Shown in pieces: positions 63,488 through 64,000 of a stretch of DNA of 64,000 nt (positions are counted from its first letter, which is position 1; every line of letters starts with the position of its first letter). The notes beneath the pieces were generated by a model. That model did not search any database and was not told the DNA's origin. It saw nothing but the letters and a program-made list of their open reading frames with translations. Origin of the DNA: Polaribacter sp. (GTDB lineage Bacteria; Bacteroidota; Bacteroidia; Flavobacteriales; Flavobacteriaceae). A program made the translations under genes and the position numbers. Location: NCBI GenBank assembly GCA_028336245.1, contig JAOKTT010000002.1:36375-100374 (forward strand), written 5' to 3'.

Positions 63488-64000
63488 ATGAGTTTAATAA
63501 AACTAACAATAAAAGGAATTTCATACAGCCAAACTCAAACGGGCGCTTATGCTTTAGTGTTAAGTGAGATGGAGGGCGGCCGCACCTTACCAATTATTAT
63601 CGGTGCATTTGAGGCACAATCTATCGCGATCGCCTTAGAAAAAGAAATTCGCCCACCAAGACCTTTGACACATGACTTGTTTAAAACGTTTTCAGATCGT
63701 TTTTCAATACAAATAAAGGAAGTAATCATTCATAAATTAGTAGATGGTGTTTTCTTTTCGAGCTTGGTTTGTGAAAAAGAGGGCATCGAAGAGATTATAG
63801 ATACGCGAACATCGGATGCTATTGCAATTGCAGTTCGCTTTGAAGCACCTATTTTTACGTATGAAAATATTTTAGATAAAGCAGGTGTCTTCTTAAAAAC
63901 AGAAGATGCATTGGGCTTAAATGATCCTTCGGAAACCAGTGAAATATCATTGGATACAAAAAATTTATTAGGAGTGGACAAAGATTCATCTTATTCAAAA
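63488..64000 (+). CDS. Bifunctional nuclease (DUF151) family protein, partial
   Basis: The frame starts MSLIKLTIKGISYSQTQTGA and stays open for 171 codons to the window end, so the gene continues outside. The DUF151 nuclease fold is shown by YALVLSEMEGGRTLPIIIG, FEAQSIAIALEKEI, RPLTHDLFKTF and TRTSDAIAIAVRF. After the core it continues with an acidic linker that in relatives leads to a UvrB/UvrC-like segment. The family was named from a plant DNase/RNase; its bacterial role is unknown. It follows etfA, as often in Flavobacteriia. Confidence 0.9.
   Translation, partial: MSLIKLTIKGISYSQTQTGAYALVLSEMEGGRTLPIIIGAFEAQSIAIALEKEIRPPRPLTHDLFKTFSDRFSIQIKEVIIHKLVDGVFFSSLVCEKEGIEEIIDTRTSDAIAIAVRFEAPIFTYENILDKAGVFLKTEDALGLNDPSETSEISLDTKNLLGVDKDSSYSK

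Noticed and set aside
1..64000. CRISPR array, insertion sequence, toxin-antitoxin or restriction system
   Set aside because: No regularly spaced repeats, transposase, integrase, Cas, methylase or toxin family was recognised in any gene.

Overview
The window is a chromosome segment from a low-GC marine member of the Flavobacteriaceae, close to Polaribacter or Tenacibaculum in style. The evidence is GldA, two proteins with type IX secretion C-terminal sorting domains, a GLPGLI protein next to a TonB-dependent receptor-like protein, the rpmB-rpmG-DUF4295 operon, a Bacteroidetes-type small SRP RNA and many TAnnTTTG -7 promoter boxes. About 60 protein genes are supported, plus one tRNA and one SRP RNA. 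Most are housekeeping genes in their usual settings. I see no CRISPR array, insertion sequence, complete prophage or recognisable defence system.

Layout. 1-5 kb: the end of lon, then a four-gene envelope operon (monoheme lipoprotein, OB-fold protein, YceI, DUF5777 barrel), a small orphan, and a leftward block ruvX-def-DUF5606-mazG. 6-20 kb: dapD, then a surface-glycan region with glycosyltransferases of families 2, 25, 11 and 10, two LTA-synthase-like genes flanking cca (one truncated), an MsbA-like ABC exporter, a phosphohexomutase and a GtrB-like transferase. 20-30 kb: DUF4199, SRP RNA, an SDR, fructose-6-phosphate aldolase, menD, an S1 protein, menB, purU, a FAH-family protein, cinA, rpmB-rpmG-DUF4295 and ftsY. 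31-42 kb: an amidase lipoprotein, rimO, a deoxynucleoside kinase, GLPGLI with a TonB-receptor-like barrel, a membrane protein coupled to gldA, a HAD phosphatase and an FAD oxidase. 42-53 kb: dnaE with a fused exonuclease, rpsP-rimM-tRNA-Ser, a GH16 glucanase, trmN6, a saccharopine-dehydrogenase-like protein and DUF423. 53-64 kb: pckA, a secreted 5'-nucleotidase, a membrane pyrophosphatase, a soluble pyrophosphatase, pdhB, etfB-etfA and the start of a bifunctional nuclease gene that runs off the window.

How genes fit together. The glycan block could build and export fucosylated surface polysaccharide (GT11 and GT10 fucosyltransferases, phosphohexomutase, exporter). menD and menB serve menaquinone synthesis, which the heme lipoprotein operon may also touch. 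The tRNA-Ser gene has no encoded CCA, matching the cca gene in the window. The two pyrophosphatases, pdhB, etfAB and pckA form a central-energy cluster.

The points most worth a second look are the heme-OB-YceI-DUF5777 operon of unknown function, a perfect 22-bp repeat of the tRNA-Ser 3' end 168 bp downstream (a possible integration scar), the truncated LTA-synthase-like duplicate and coding debris around cca, the paired GT10/GT11 fucosyltransferases, and the uncharacterised membrane protein that overlaps gldA.
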